Shown one piece after another: positions 19,351 through 27,345 of a stretch of DNA of 64,000 nucleotides. Positions within the stretch are counted from its first letter, which is position 1; every line of letters starts with the position of its first letter. Source of the stretch: Uliginosibacterium aquaticum (GTDB lineage Bacteria > Pseudomonadota > Gammaproteobacteria > Burkholderiales > Rhodocyclaceae); contig NZ_JABCSC020000007.1 of the NCBI RefSeq assembly GCF_012972705.2, forward strand, positions 30,006 through 94,005. The letters are read 5' to 3'. The notes below the pieces were generated by a model, which saw only the letters and a program-made list of their open reading frames with translations, was not told where the DNA came from and searched no databases. Made by a program: the position numbers and the translations under genes.

Positions 19351-19499
19351 CCCCAAAATAGCCCAAAAGCATGCGGGTTAACACCTAGCAAACCCTTGCC
19401 AGATCAAAAAAATCGGGCTTTTCGGCGACTTGTCCGAAAAAGGTTTACATCGCCTACAAGGTGTAAGGCAAAATGCGCCGACTCTTACAGGAGGGGCAC

Positions 19500-20240
19500 A
19501 TGGCTGACATCCAGCCGGATAGAAAAACCAGGGCAAGCGGCACGAATCGGGTGGACACCGTCTACACCGGCATCGTGGAAGCCATGTCCAACGGAGACTT
19601 CCCGGAAAACGCGCGTCTGCCGACCGAAGCCGAGCTGGCACTGCAGTACGGCGTCTCCCGCCCGACCGTGCGTGAAGCACTTTCCCGTCTGCGTCTGGAT
19701 GGCCTGATTGCCTCCAAGCGCGGCTCCGGCAGCTATGTACTGCGCCGCCCGGATCGCAATATCAAGCGCTTTGCCCCGATCGAAAGCATTGCCGACGTGC
19801 AGCGCTGCTTCGCCTTCCGCATCGCGCTGGAAGCGTCCGGAGCCAGCCTCTCGGCCGAAATGCGTACTCCGCGTGATCTGGACGACATCCGGCGCTGTTT
19901 CGATGCGATGGAAGCTGCACGCAATCAGGACGACAACATCGCCTTCGTCGAACACGACCTGCAGTTTCATCTCGCCGTCGCGCGTGGTTCGCAGAACGTT
20001 TTCTTCGTCACGGCGCTGGAACTGATCATCGAGCAGATGCGGGTGGGCATGCAGTTGGCGCTGAATCTCTCGCTCGAACGCGAACGCGTGTGGCGTGAGC
20101 TGGTGCAGATTGAGCACCGCGAGATCCTCACCGCAATCGAAAAGGGCTCCTCGGTCGATGCAGCCGAGGCGATGCGTTTTCACCTCGGCAACGCTCGCCG
20201 CAGACTGTTTGAAGGCCCCGCTCAGAAGACCTCCGGATAA
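19500..20240 (+). CDS. GntR-family (FCD/FadR subfamily) transcriptional regulator
   Basis: A 246-residue regulator. The N-terminal winged helix carries LPTEAELALQYGVSRPTVREALSRLRLDGLI, a standard GntR recognition helix. The C-terminal FCD ligand domain shows the metal-ligand pattern in EHDLQFHLAVARGSQN, IEHREILTAIEKG and RFHLGNARRR. Its ligand is probably an acidic metabolite; given the downstream TRAP transporter and nearby pectin enzymes a uronate is plausible (inference). The ATG at 19500 follows CAGGAGGGG with good spacing. The TRAP genes begin 213 bases later on the same strand. Confidence 0.9.
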   Translation: MADIQPDRKTRASGTNRVDTVYTGIVEAMSNGDFPENARLPTEAELALQYGVSRPTVREALSRLRLDGLIASKRGSGSYVLRRPDRNIKRFAPIESIADVQRCFAFRIALEASGASLSAEMRTPRDLDDIRRCFDAMEAARNQDDNIAFVEHDLQFHLAVARGSQNVFFVTALELIIEQMRVGMQLALNLSLERERVWRELVQIEHREILTAIEKGSSVDAAEAMRFHLGNARRRLFEGPAQKTSG

Positions 20241-20251
20241 GCGCGGGTCAG

Positions 20252-20373
20252 GTGTTGCTCAAGGGCAACACTGACATCGCACCCGAAGGGTATGGCATCG
20301 AAAACACGATATCCCCCGGTGATATCGTCGTAGCACCCCGCTCAGGCGGTATGGATTCCGATCCGCATCACCT
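20252..20373 (+). other. Structured spacer with two perfect hairpins and a short open frame
   Basis: GTGTTGC (20252-20258) pairs with GCAACAC (20265-20271), and CGATATC (20307-20313) pairs with GATATCG (20321-20327). The same stretch reads open in one frame to a TGA at 20371-20373 with codon use like the host, ending in a peptide containing SPGDIVVAPRSGG. It could be the 3' remnant of a deleted gene or the leader of the TRAP transcript with operators. I cannot decide between these. Confidence 0.35.
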
Positions 20374-20453
20374 GTGAGGGCTGGTTTCAGGAGATGGACG
20401 GCCCCGGCCGGACGTTTTTTGTTTTGTTGGTCACTATCAGGAGACACACGATA

Positions 20454-21422
20454 ATGCGTACATCAAAGCTGGCAGCAGTACTGGCCACGGCGATTTTCGC
20501 CGCCGCCCCCGTAGCAGCCGTGGAAATCAAGGCCGCTGACGTCCACCCCGAGGGCTACCCGAACGTGGTGGCCATGCAGAATCTGGGCAAGAAGCTTGAA
20601 ACCCAAAGCAAGGGCAAATACACCCTGAAGATGTTCCCGGGTGCCGTTCTGGGCGATGAAAAGTCCATGATCGAGCAGACCCAGGCAGGCGGCATCGACA
20701 TTCTGCGCACCTCGCTTGGCCCGCTGGGCCCGGTGGTGCCGGAAGTGAACGTGTTCAACATGCCCTTCGTGTTCCGTGACGAAGCTCACATGCGCAAGGT
20801 GATCGACGGCCCGATCGGCGACGAAATCCTTGCCAAGATCAGCGCCAGCTCCGCCAAGCTCGTGGCACTGGGCTGGATGGACGGCGGCACGCGCAACCTG
20901 TACACCAAGAAGCCGGTGCGCAAACCGGCTGACCTGGCTGGCCAGAAGCTGCGCATGATGGGCAACCCGCTCTTCATCGACACCATGAACGCCATGGGCG
21001 GCTCGGGCATCTCGATGGGCTTCGGCGAACTCTTCAGCGCCATGCAGACCGGTGTGGTTGACGGTGCCGAAAACAACGTGCCGACCTATGTGACGCAGAA
21101 CCACTTCACCGTCGCCAAGTACTACGACCTGACCGGCCACCTGATCATTCCCGAAATCTTCGTGTTCTCGAAGGCCAAGTGGGAAAAACTGACCCCGGAA
21201 GACCAGGCTCTGATCAAGAAGCTGGCCAAGGAAGCTCAGTTTGAGCAGCGCGCCCTGTGGGACAAGCGCGTCACCATGGACTCCGCCCGCCTCAAGGCTG
21301 CTGGCGTGACCATTGTGGCCGACGTCGACAAGCAAGCCTTCTACAAGGCCACCCAACCGGTGCGTGACAAGTACGGTGCCCAGTTCGCCGACCTGATCAA
21401 GCGCATCAACGACGTCAAGTAA
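20454..21422 (+). CDS. dctP: TRAP transporter substrate-binding protein (DctP family)
   Basis: A 322-residue periplasmic solute-binding protein with signal peptide MRTSKLAAVLATAIFAAAPVAA. The family is recognised by GDEKSMIEQTQAGGIDI, the carboxylate-binding Arg region GQKLRMMGNPLFIDTMNAMG, and FGELFSAMQTGVVDGAENN. The DctP branch binds C4-dicarboxylates or sugar acids; the GntR regulator and pectin enzymes nearby make a uronate ligand plausible, not proven. The ATG at 20454 follows AGGAGA. A strong terminator-like hairpin separates it from dctQ. Confidence 0.94.
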   Translation: MRTSKLAAVLATAIFAAAPVAAVEIKAADVHPEGYPNVVAMQNLGKKLETQSKGKYTLKMFPGAVLGDEKSMIEQTQAGGIDILRTSLGPLGPVVPEVNVFNMPFVFRDEAHMRKVIDGPIGDEILAKISASSAKLVALGWMDGGTRNLYTKKPVRKPADLAGQKLRMMGNPLFIDTMNAMGGSGISMGFGELFSAMQTGVVDGAENNVPTYVTQNHFTVAKYYDLTGHLIIPEIFVFSKAKWEKLTPEDQALIKKLAKEAQFEQRALWDKRVTMDSARLKAAGVTIVADVDKQAFYKATQPVRDKYGAQFADLIKRINDVK

Positions 21423-21438
21423 TACCGCTGCACCAAGG

Positions 21439-21472
21439 AACTGGCGGGTCTGCCCGGCCCGCCAGTTTTTTT
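21439..21472 (+). terminator. Intra-operon terminator between dctP and dctQ
   Basis: AACTGGCGGG (21439-21448) pairs perfectly with CCCGCCAGTT (21458-21467), followed by TTTTT. It has full intrinsic-terminator form but lies inside the TRAP operon, so it probably attenuates the membrane genes relative to the binding protein. Confidence 0.82.
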
Positions 21473-21495
21473 GCGGCCTTTTGGAGCAAGTAGCA

Positions 21496-22035
21496 ATGAA
21501 AGATACGTACTGCAAGGCAATGGATGCGGTGTATTGGCTCTGCATCTGGATTGCCGGTCTGGCCATGGTGGTCATGACCCTCGTCATCCCGGTTCAGGTG
21601 GTTGCCCGCAAGTGGTTCGATTCCGGCCTCTCCTGGCCTGAGCCGATGGCCCTCATGTGCATGATCATCTTTACCTTCGTCGGCTCGGCTGCGGCCTATC
21701 GCGCTGGTTCGCACATCGCTGTGACCATGCTCACCGATCGCCTGCCCCCCCAAGGCAAATACATCTTTGCCCGCATCGTCGACCTGCTGATGGCCCTCGT
21801 GGCCCTCTTCGTGATCGTCTACGGCACCGACCGTGTGCTCTTCTTCATGGAAACCGGTCAGACGCTTGCCGACTTCACCCAGATTCAAGTGAGCTGGACT
21901 TACCTGCCCCTGCCCATTGGCTCGGCGGCAACCCTGCTTTTCATCATCGAATCCTTCTTCTTCGGCTCCCAGCACCATCGCCCGATCGTCACGATCGGCA
22001 GCCATGGTGGCAGCGCTGAAGATTCGACCAACTAA
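21496..22035 (+). CDS. dctQ: TRAP transporter small membrane subunit (DctQ family)
   Basis: A 179-residue protein with four hydrophobic helices, typical of DctQ, which joins DctM in the inner membrane. The QVVARKWFDSGLSWPEPMALM segment and GSAAAYRAGSHIAVTML match the family core. ATG 21496 follows a GGAGCAAG site; a TTG at 21481 would add five residues. The dctM gene starts 10 bases downstream. Confidence 0.92.
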   Translation: MKDTYCKAMDAVYWLCIWIAGLAMVVMTLVIPVQVVARKWFDSGLSWPEPMALMCMIIFTFVGSAAAYRAGSHIAVTMLTDRLPPQGKYIFARIVDLLMALVALFVIVYGTDRVLFFMETGQTLADFTQIQVSWTYLPLPIGSAATLLFIIESFFFGSQHHRPIVTIGSHGGSAEDSTN

Positions 22036-22045
22036 GGAGCCCGTC

Positions 22046-23617
22046 ATGGATTCTGCAATCATCATGGGCATCTTCTTCCTGCTGCTCGCAGTAGGACTGC
22101 CCGTCGCTTACACCCTGGGGCTCACTGCCATGTTCGGCGCGATCTATTTCGCCGGCGACATGAGCTACATGACCACCATCATGCTCAAGATGGGTGACGG
22201 GGTGAACAAGTTCAGCCTGCTCGCCATTCCCTTCTTCGTGCTGGCTGGCGCCATCATGGCCGAGGGCGGCATCGCCACCCGCCTGATCAACTTCGCCTCG
22301 ATCTTCGTGGGCTTCATCCGCGGCGGCCTGTCGCTGGTGAACATCCTTGCCTCCACCTTCTTCGGCGCCATTTCCGGCTCTTCCGTGGCGGATACCGCCT
22401 CGATCGGCTCGGTGATGATTCCGCAGATGGAAAAGCACGGCTACCCGCGTGACTACGCAGCCGCCGTCACGGCATCCGGTTCGGTGCAGGCAATCCTGAT
22501 CCCGCCCAGCCACAACGCCGTGATCTACTCGCTGTATGTGAGCGGCGCCTCGATTCCGGCGCTGTTCCTGGCTGGCGTGGTGCCGGGCCTCACCCTGTGT
22601 ATCACCCTGATGGCGCTGTGCGTGTTCTTCGCAGCCAAGCGCGGCTATCCGAAGGGCGAAATGCTCACCGTGAAGCAAGCCGCCAAGCAGGCCTTCGATG
22701 CCATTCCCGGCCTGTTCACCGTGGTGATCATCCTCGGCGGCATCCTCTCCGGCCTCTACACGGCCACGGAATCAGCCGCCATCGCCTGTGTGTGGGCCTT
22801 CCTGGTCACCATGTTCGTGTACCGCGACTACAAGTGGAGCCAGCTGCCGGTGCTTGTGCACCGCACCGTGAAGACCGTCACCATCGTGATGATCCTGATC
22901 GGCTTTGCTGCAGCCTTCGGCCAGGTGCTCACCATCCTGTCGATCCCGGCGACTATCTCGGCCTTCTTCACCGGCCTCTCGGACAACCCGATCGTCATTC
23001 TGCTGGCCATCAACGTCCTGCTGCTGATCCTCGGCACGCTGATGGATATGGCCCCGCTGATCATGATCATGACCCCGATCCTGTACCCGGTTGTTGCCCC
23101 GCTCGGCATCCACCCGGTGCACTTCGGCATGATCATGATGGTGAACCTGGGGATCGGCCTGATCACCCCGCCGGTGGGCTCCGTGCTCTTCGTGGCGAGC
23201 GCTGTATCGGGTCGCAAGATGGAGCAGGTCACCAAGGCCATGGCCCCCTTCTTTGTTGCCCTGTTCACCGTGTTGATGATGGTGACCTATCTGCCCCAGC
23301 TTTCGCTGTGGCTGCCTACCGCAGTGGGTGAGCTGAACGCGGCCCCGACGGTGGTGGACGATGCTGGCAAGACCGCCAAGGGTCAGCCGGTGAAGATCGA
23401 GGCGCTGAAGAACGACTCCGACAAGGAAAACAATCCGCTCATGATCGAAGAAACCAAAGTGCTGGAAGGCCAGGGCACGGTGGATTTCGACGAGAACGGT
23501 ATTGTTACCTTCACCCCGGCCGCCGACTTCGCCGGCACCGCCGTGGTCCAGTACCAGGTGACGGACTTCCTCGGCGGCAGCACCAAGGGCAAGATCACGA
23601 TCACGGTTGCCCCCTGA
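22046..23617 (+). CDS. dctM: TRAP transporter large permease (DctM) with extra C-terminal Ig/cadherin-like domain
   Basis: A 523-residue protein. Residues 1 to about 430 are a full DctM permease, with GLPVAYTLGLTAMFGAIYF, FVLAGAIMAEGGIATRLINF, TFFGAISGSSVADTASIGS and IPPSHNAVIYSL, plus the late helices ending near LPQLSLWLP. DctM proteins usually stop about there. Residues 433-523 are a soluble beta-rich extension: PTVVDDAG, GQPVKIEALKND, FTPAADFAGTAVVQYQVTD and TKGKITITV resemble the Ig/cadherin-like repeats of adhesins. If the C terminus is periplasmic as in known TRAP structures, this domain would face the docking side of DctP (inference). Confidence 0.93.
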   Translation: MDSAIIMGIFFLLLAVGLPVAYTLGLTAMFGAIYFAGDMSYMTTIMLKMGDGVNKFSLLAIPFFVLAGAIMAEGGIATRLINFASIFVGFIRGGLSLVNILASTFFGAISGSSVADTASIGSVMIPQMEKHGYPRDYAAAVTASGSVQAILIPPSHNAVIYSLYVSGASIPALFLAGVVPGLTLCITLMALCVFFAAKRGYPKGEMLTVKQAAKQAFDAIPGLFTVVIILGGILSGLYTATESAAIACVWAFLVTMFVYRDYKWSQLPVLVHRTVKTVTIVMILIGFAAAFGQVLTILSIPATISAFFTGLSDNPIVILLAINVLLLILGTLMDMAPLIMIMTPILYPVVAPLGIHPVHFGMIMMVNLGIGLITPPVGSVLFVASAVSGRKMEQVTKAMAPFFVALFTVLMMVTYLPQLSLWLPTAVGELNAAPTVVDDAGKTAKGQPVKIEALKNDSDKENNPLMIEETKVLEGQGTVDFDENGIVTFTPAADFAGTAVVQYQVTDFLGGSTKGKITITVAP

Positions 23618-23656
23618 TCGATCCCCGCTAAACCCGGCTGCGGCCGGGCAGCGCCC

Positions 23657-23694
23657 AAAAGCAAAACCCCCGGTCTCCGGGGGTTTTGCTTTTT
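23657..23694 (+). terminator. Strong terminator after the TRAP operon
   Basis: AAAAGCAAAACCCCCGG pairs with CCGGGGGTTTTGCTTTT around a 4-base loop, a 17-bp stem with A and T flanks. It can work in both directions. Confidence 0.93.
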
Positions 23695-23921
23695 GGGGCC
23701 CCCATTCCGCTACGGCCTGCTTGCACCAGGCACAGCGTCCCGCGACACCTGGGCTCACCAGCCCTCGCCCACAGCAACCAACTTCCTTGCGCAGCTGAGC
23801 GCGCGCACCACACCCAAACCAATGCAGCAGAGCTGCCCTATCGCACTACTTCAGTGCTGCGCAGTTTCAAACGCATCTCCTGCTCTACCTCAAACCATTG
23901 AAAGATAAAGCCCTGTGCGTC

Positions 23922-23937
23922 TGGCACAAATGCTGCT
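23922..23937 (+). promoter_or_regulatory. Candidate sigma-54 promoter of nirBD
   Basis: TGGCACAAATGCTGCT fits TGGCAC-N5-TTGCT with one mismatch. The invariant GG (23923-23924) and GC (23935-23936) are exactly 10 bases apart. A start about 12 bases after the GC would fall near 23948, immediately before the first leader hairpin. Sigma-54 dependence would imply NtrC control under nitrogen limitation. No clear NtrC site was identified upstream. Confidence 0.65.
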
Positions 23938-23948
23938 AGCGATCATGC

Positions 23949-23997
23949 GTCCGCCTGCAACGTAGTAGCGGACATATTGCCTCCGCCAACGACGGCG
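23949..23997 (+). ncRNA. Two-hairpin ANTAR-target leader of nirBD
   Basis: Hairpin 1 (23949-23973) is GTCCG/CGGAC extended inward through CTGC/GTAG, with one bulged C, to a hexaloop AACGTA (23959-23964). Hairpin 2 is CGCC (23984-23987), hexaloop AACGAC (23988-23993), GGCG (23994-23997). Both loops have A at position 1 and G at position 4, the known pattern recognised by ANTAR antiterminators such as NasR/NasT/EutV. The linker is 10 bases. A terminator-like stem follows at once. Confidence 0.68.
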
Positions 23998-24001
23998 AAA
24001 T

Positions 24002-24037
24002 CCGGGCCTCTCTCTTTATCGAGAGTCAGAAGCCCGG
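24002..24037 (+). terminator. Leader terminator upstream of nirB
   Basis: CCGGGCCTCT (24002-24011) pairs with AGAAGCCCGG (24028-24037) with a single mismatch, closing an inner CTCTC/GAGAG hairpin. TTATT follows. It lies between the ANTAR-type hairpins and the nirB start, where an antiterminator-controlled stop is expected. Confidence 0.62.
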
Positions 24038-24153
24038 TTATTCCAACCCGACAAAGCGCCGCGTTCTGCGGGGGCCTTCATGTACGTGCCGCTTCAAAGC
24101 CTGGCACGCGATGATTTGCACAAGCCTCCGAAGCCGGTCGTGCGAGATCCAAC

Positions 24154-26685
24154 ATGAAGATAGTCATTATCGGCCACGGCATGGTGGGCCATAAATTCCT
24201 GGAAGAACTGCATCAGCTCCAGGTACCGGATATCGAAGTCACCGTCCTGTGCGAAGAGCCCAGGCCTGCCTACGACCGGGTTCATCTTTCTGAATTCTTC
24301 GCCGGCAAGAGCGCTGAGGACTTGTCGCTGGTTGAGGAAGGCTTCTTCGAACGCAGCGGTTTCTCGCTGCGCCTCGCGGCCCGGGCCGTTGCCATCGACC
24401 GTCACAATCGCACCGTCACCACGCTCGACGGTGAGCTGCTGCCCTACGACAGGCTGATCCTCGCTTCGGGCTCCACGCCTTTCGTACCACCGGTGCCAGG
24501 GCGCGAGCGGGCGCATTGTTTCGTCTATCGCACCATTGAAGATCTGCAGGCCATGCAGGCCAGCGGTGCGCAATCGCGCGTCGGGGTGGTAATCGGTGGT
24601 GGTCTGCTGGGGCTGGAATGTGCCAAGGCTCTGCGCGATCTGGGACTGGAAACACATGTCGTGGAGTTTGCGCCGCGCTTGATGGCGGTACAGGTCGACG
24701 AAGGTGGCGGACGCGTCTTGCGCGCCAAGATCGAGGCGCTGGGCGTACATGTGCATACCAGCCGCAACACGCTGGAGATCGTTGAGGGCGAGCATGCCCG
24801 GCACCGCATGAACTTCTCGGATGGCTGCTCGCTGGAGACGGACATGATCGTGTTTTCAGCCGGCATCCGCCCCCGCGACGAGCTCGCCCGGCAGTGTCAG
24901 CTGGAGATCGGCCCGCGCGGTGGCGTAGCGATCGATAGCGTCTGCCGCACCAGTGATCCGGCCATCTTTGCGATCGGCGAGTGTGCGGCCTGGAATGAAC
25001 AGGTCTTTGGCTTGGTGGCGCCCGGCTACGACATGGCCCGCGTGGCGGCCCGCTATATCGCCGGCCAGGAACAGGTGGCCTTCGTGGGCGCCGACATGAG
25101 CACCAAGCTCAAACTGATGGGCGTCGATGTTGCCAGCATCGGGGATGCCCATGGCAAGACGCCGGACTGTCGCAGCTACCAGTACGTGGATGAACGCCGT
25201 CAGGTCTACAAGAAGATCGTGGTCAGTGAAGATGGCAAGCAGTTGCTCGGTGCCGTGCTGGTGGGCAATGCCGACGAATACGGCACGCTGCTGCAGATGG
25301 CGCTCAATGGCATCACGCTGCCCGCCGATCCGGAATTCCTGATCCTCCCCTCGAGTGATGGCAAGGCCAAGCCCGGCCTCGGTGTGGAGGCCCTGCCGGA
25401 AACCGCCCAGATCTGCTCCTGCAACAACGTCAGCAAAGGGCAGATCTGTGCAGCCGTAGCTGCGGGAGCCTGCAGCATCGGCGAACTCAAGGCCTGCACC
25501 AAGGCCGGCGCCACCTGTGGCGGCTGCGTGCCGCTGGTCACCCAGGTAATGAAAGCCGAAATGGCTCGCCTCGGCATGGCCGTCAACAACCACCTTTGCG
25601 AGCACTTCCCGCACTCCCGTCAGGAGCTCTATCACCTGGTCCGGGTCGGCCAGATCAAATCCTTTGGCGAACTTCTGGCCCGCCACGGCAAGGGGCTGGG
25701 CTGCGATATCTGCAAGCCTGCCGCCGCCAATATCCTGGCTTCGTGCTGGAACGATTTTGTGCTCCAGCCCGAGCTGGCCAGCCTGCAGGACAGCAATGAC
25801 TACTATCTGGGCAACATCCAGAAAGACGGCAGCTATTCCGTTGTACCGCGCATGCCTGGCGGCGAGGTAACGCCTGACGGCCTGATCGCCGTGGGACAGG
25901 TCGCCAAGAAATACGGCCTCTATACCAAGATCACCGGAGGACAACGCGTCGACCTTTTCGGTGCACGTGTCGAGCAACTTCCCCTGATCTGGGAAGAGCT
26001 GATCGAAGCCGGCTTTGAATCCGGTCATGCCTACGGCAAGTCCCTGCGCACGGTGAAAAGCTGCGTCGGCTCAACCTGGTGCCGCTACGGTGTCGATGAC
26101 AGTGTCGGGCTCGCAGTGGAACTGGAGAACCGCTACAAGGGCCTGCGCGCGCCGCACAAGATCAAATTTGGCGTCTCTGGCTGTACACGTGAATGCGCCG
26201 AAGCCCAAGGCAAGGACGTAGGCATCATCGCCACGGACAAGGGCTGGAACCTCTATGTGTGCGGCAACGGCGGCATGAAGCCGCGTCACGCCGAATTGAT
26301 CGCTTCAGACCTGACAAAGGCCGAGCTGCTCCGCCTGATCGATCGCTTCCTGATGTTCTACGTGCGCACGGCAGACCGCCTGCAACGCACCAGCACCTGG
26401 CGCGAAAACCTCGAAGGCGGCCTGGCGTATTTGAAGGAAGTGCTGATCAAGGACTCCCTCGGCATTGCTGCCGAGCTTGAAGCCCAGATGCAACATGTGG
26501 TGGATACCTACCAGTGCGAATGGAAGACGGCCATTTCCGACCCCGAAACCCGCAAGCGCTTCCGCTCCTTCGTCAATAGCGAACAAGCGGACCAAAGGAT
26601 CGTTTTCGTGCAGGAACGCGGCCAGATCCGCCCGGCCCGTCCTGAAGAACGCGTCCAGACCTCAACTGACGGCAGCCCAGCCTGA
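24154..26685 (+). CDS. nirB: Nitrite reductase (NADH) large subunit
   Basis: An 843-residue cytoplasmic enzyme reducing nitrite to ammonium with NADH. Domains in order: FAD-binding Rossmann (VIIGHGMVGHKF, about 3-14), NAD-binding Rossmann (VVIGGGLLGLECAKAL, about 147-162), a BFD-like [2Fe-2S] domain (ICSCNNVSKGQI with ATCGGCVPL), then ferredoxin-like and siroheme/[4Fe-4S] domains with CVGSTWCRYG and GVSGCTRECAEAQGKDVG supplying the four cluster cysteines. Length is standard. nirD follows 17 bases later. The sigma-54/ANTAR-like leader suggests induction by nitrate or nitrite under nitrogen limitation. Confidence 0.98.
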   Translation: MKIVIIGHGMVGHKFLEELHQLQVPDIEVTVLCEEPRPAYDRVHLSEFFAGKSAEDLSLVEEGFFERSGFSLRLAARAVAIDRHNRTVTTLDGELLPYDRLILASGSTPFVPPVPGRERAHCFVYRTIEDLQAMQASGAQSRVGVVIGGGLLGLECAKALRDLGLETHVVEFAPRLMAVQVDEGGGRVLRAKIEALGVHVHTSRNTLEIVEGEHARHRMNFSDGCSLETDMIVFSAGIRPRDELARQCQLEIGPRGGVAIDSVCRTSDPAIFAIGECAAWNEQVFGLVAPGYDMARVAARYIAGQEQVAFVGADMSTKLKLMGVDVASIGDAHGKTPDCRSYQYVDERRQVYKKIVVSEDGKQLLGAVLVGNADEYGTLLQMALNGITLPADPEFLILPSSDGKAKPGLGVEALPETAQICSCNNVSKGQICAAVAAGACSIGELKACTKAGATCGGCVPLVTQVMKAEMARLGMAVNNHLCEHFPHSRQELYHLVRVGQIKSFGELLARHGKGLGCDICKPAAANILASCWNDFVLQPELASLQDSNDYYLGNIQKDGSYSVVPRMPGGEVTPDGLIAVGQVAKKYGLYTKITGGQRVDLFGARVEQLPLIWEELIEAGFESGHAYGKSLRTVKSCVGSTWCRYGVDDSVGLAVELENRYKGLRAPHKIKFGVSGCTRECAEAQGKDVGIIATDKGWNLYVCGNGGMKPRHAELIASDLTKAELLRLIDRFLMFYVRTADRLQRTSTWRENLEGGLAYLKEVLIKDSLGIAAELEAQMQHVVDTYQCEWKTAISDPETRKRFRSFVNSEQADQRIVFVQERGQIRPARPEERVQTSTDGSPA

Positions 26686-26702
26686 CACCAGGAGTAAGCC
26701 CC

Positions 26703-27041
26703 ATGACAAACAGCACCCAGCAATGGACCACCGTTTGCGCAGTCAGCGACATCCTGCCCGACACTGGAGTCTGCGCCCTAATCAACGACCAGCACATCGC
26801 GATCTTCCGGGTTGGTCAGGCGCAGTTCTACGCCATCGACAATATCGACCCCCAATCCGGCGCTAGCGTACTCGCGCGCGGTCTGGTGGGCAGCTTCGGC
26901 GAGCGTATTGCGGTGGCCTCGCCGCTTTACAAAAACCACATCGATCTGCGCAGCGGCGAATGCCTGGAAAACCCAGCCTACTCAGTGCGTGCCCATTCCG
27001 TGCGCGTCGAGAACGATCACGTGCAGATCGCTGTGACCTGA
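26703..27041 (+). CDS. nirD: Nitrite reductase (NADH) small subunit
   Basis: A 112-residue NirD with a Rieske-type fold. It shows QWTTVCAVSDILPDTGVCALI, YAIDNIDPQSGASVLARGLVGS and SPLYKNHIDLRSGECLENP. The Rieske cluster ligands are absent, as expected for NirD, which acts as a non-redox partner of NirB. It is co-transcribed with nirB and is followed by an intrinsic terminator. No nitrate reductase or transporter gene is in the window. Confidence 0.96.
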   Translation: MTNSTQQWTTVCAVSDILPDTGVCALINDQHIAIFRVGQAQFYAIDNIDPQSGASVLARGLVGSFGERIAVASPLYKNHIDLRSGECLENPAYSVRAHSVRVENDHVQIAVT

Positions 27042-27068
27042 GTCGCAGCGCCCCACCCCCAGACAAAC

Positions 27069-27097
27069 AAAAAGGACATGCATGCCATGTCCTTTTT
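27069..27097 (+). terminator. Terminator after nirBD
   Basis: AAAAAGGACATG (27069-27080) pairs with CATGTCCTTTTT (27086-27097), a 12-bp symmetric stem with T-run. It can act on both strands. Confidence 0.9.
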
Positions 27098-27229
27098 GCC
27101 TTAACCACCACTGGCAAGCCCAGGATCGAGCCTGAAGTCCCATTGCGTCCAGCACGGCGTGGCCCCTGCGAATTCGCACTTGAGTCGCTAAGTGCTTAGA
27201 TTTATCCAAGCACTGACCTACAAAGCAAA

Positions 27230-27255
27230 AAGCCCAGTCTTTCGACCGGGCTTTC
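27230..27255 (-). terminator. Terminator of the initiator tRNA gene
   Basis: AAAGCCC and GGGCTTT flank a 12-base loop, with an A-run on the plus strand that becomes a T-run on the minus strand. It lies 17 bases past the 3' end of the minus-strand tRNA. Confidence 0.7.
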
Positions 27256-27271
27256 TACTGAAGGTATTGGG

Positions 27272-27345
27272 TTGCGGGGACAGGATTTGAACCTGTGACC
27301 TTCGGGTTATGAGCCCGACGAGCTGCCAGACTGCTCCACCCCGCG
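27272..27345 (-). tRNA. Initiator tRNA-fMet (CAT)
   Basis: The minus strand reads CGCGGGGTGGAGCAGTCTGG at the 5' end, with a CTCATAA anticodon loop (anticodon CAT), the GGTTCAAATCC T-arm and acceptor CCCCGCA. The unpaired C1-A72 ends and the G-C-rich anticodon stem identify the initiator type. After the discriminator the DNA reads CCC instead of CCA, so the CCA end appears not fully encoded, unlike neighbouring tRNAs. Confidence 0.95.

Noticed and set aside
20394..20453. Upstream in-frame extension of dctP
   Set aside because: It would place 20 atypical residues before a perfect signal peptide; AGGAGA precedes the ATG at 20454.
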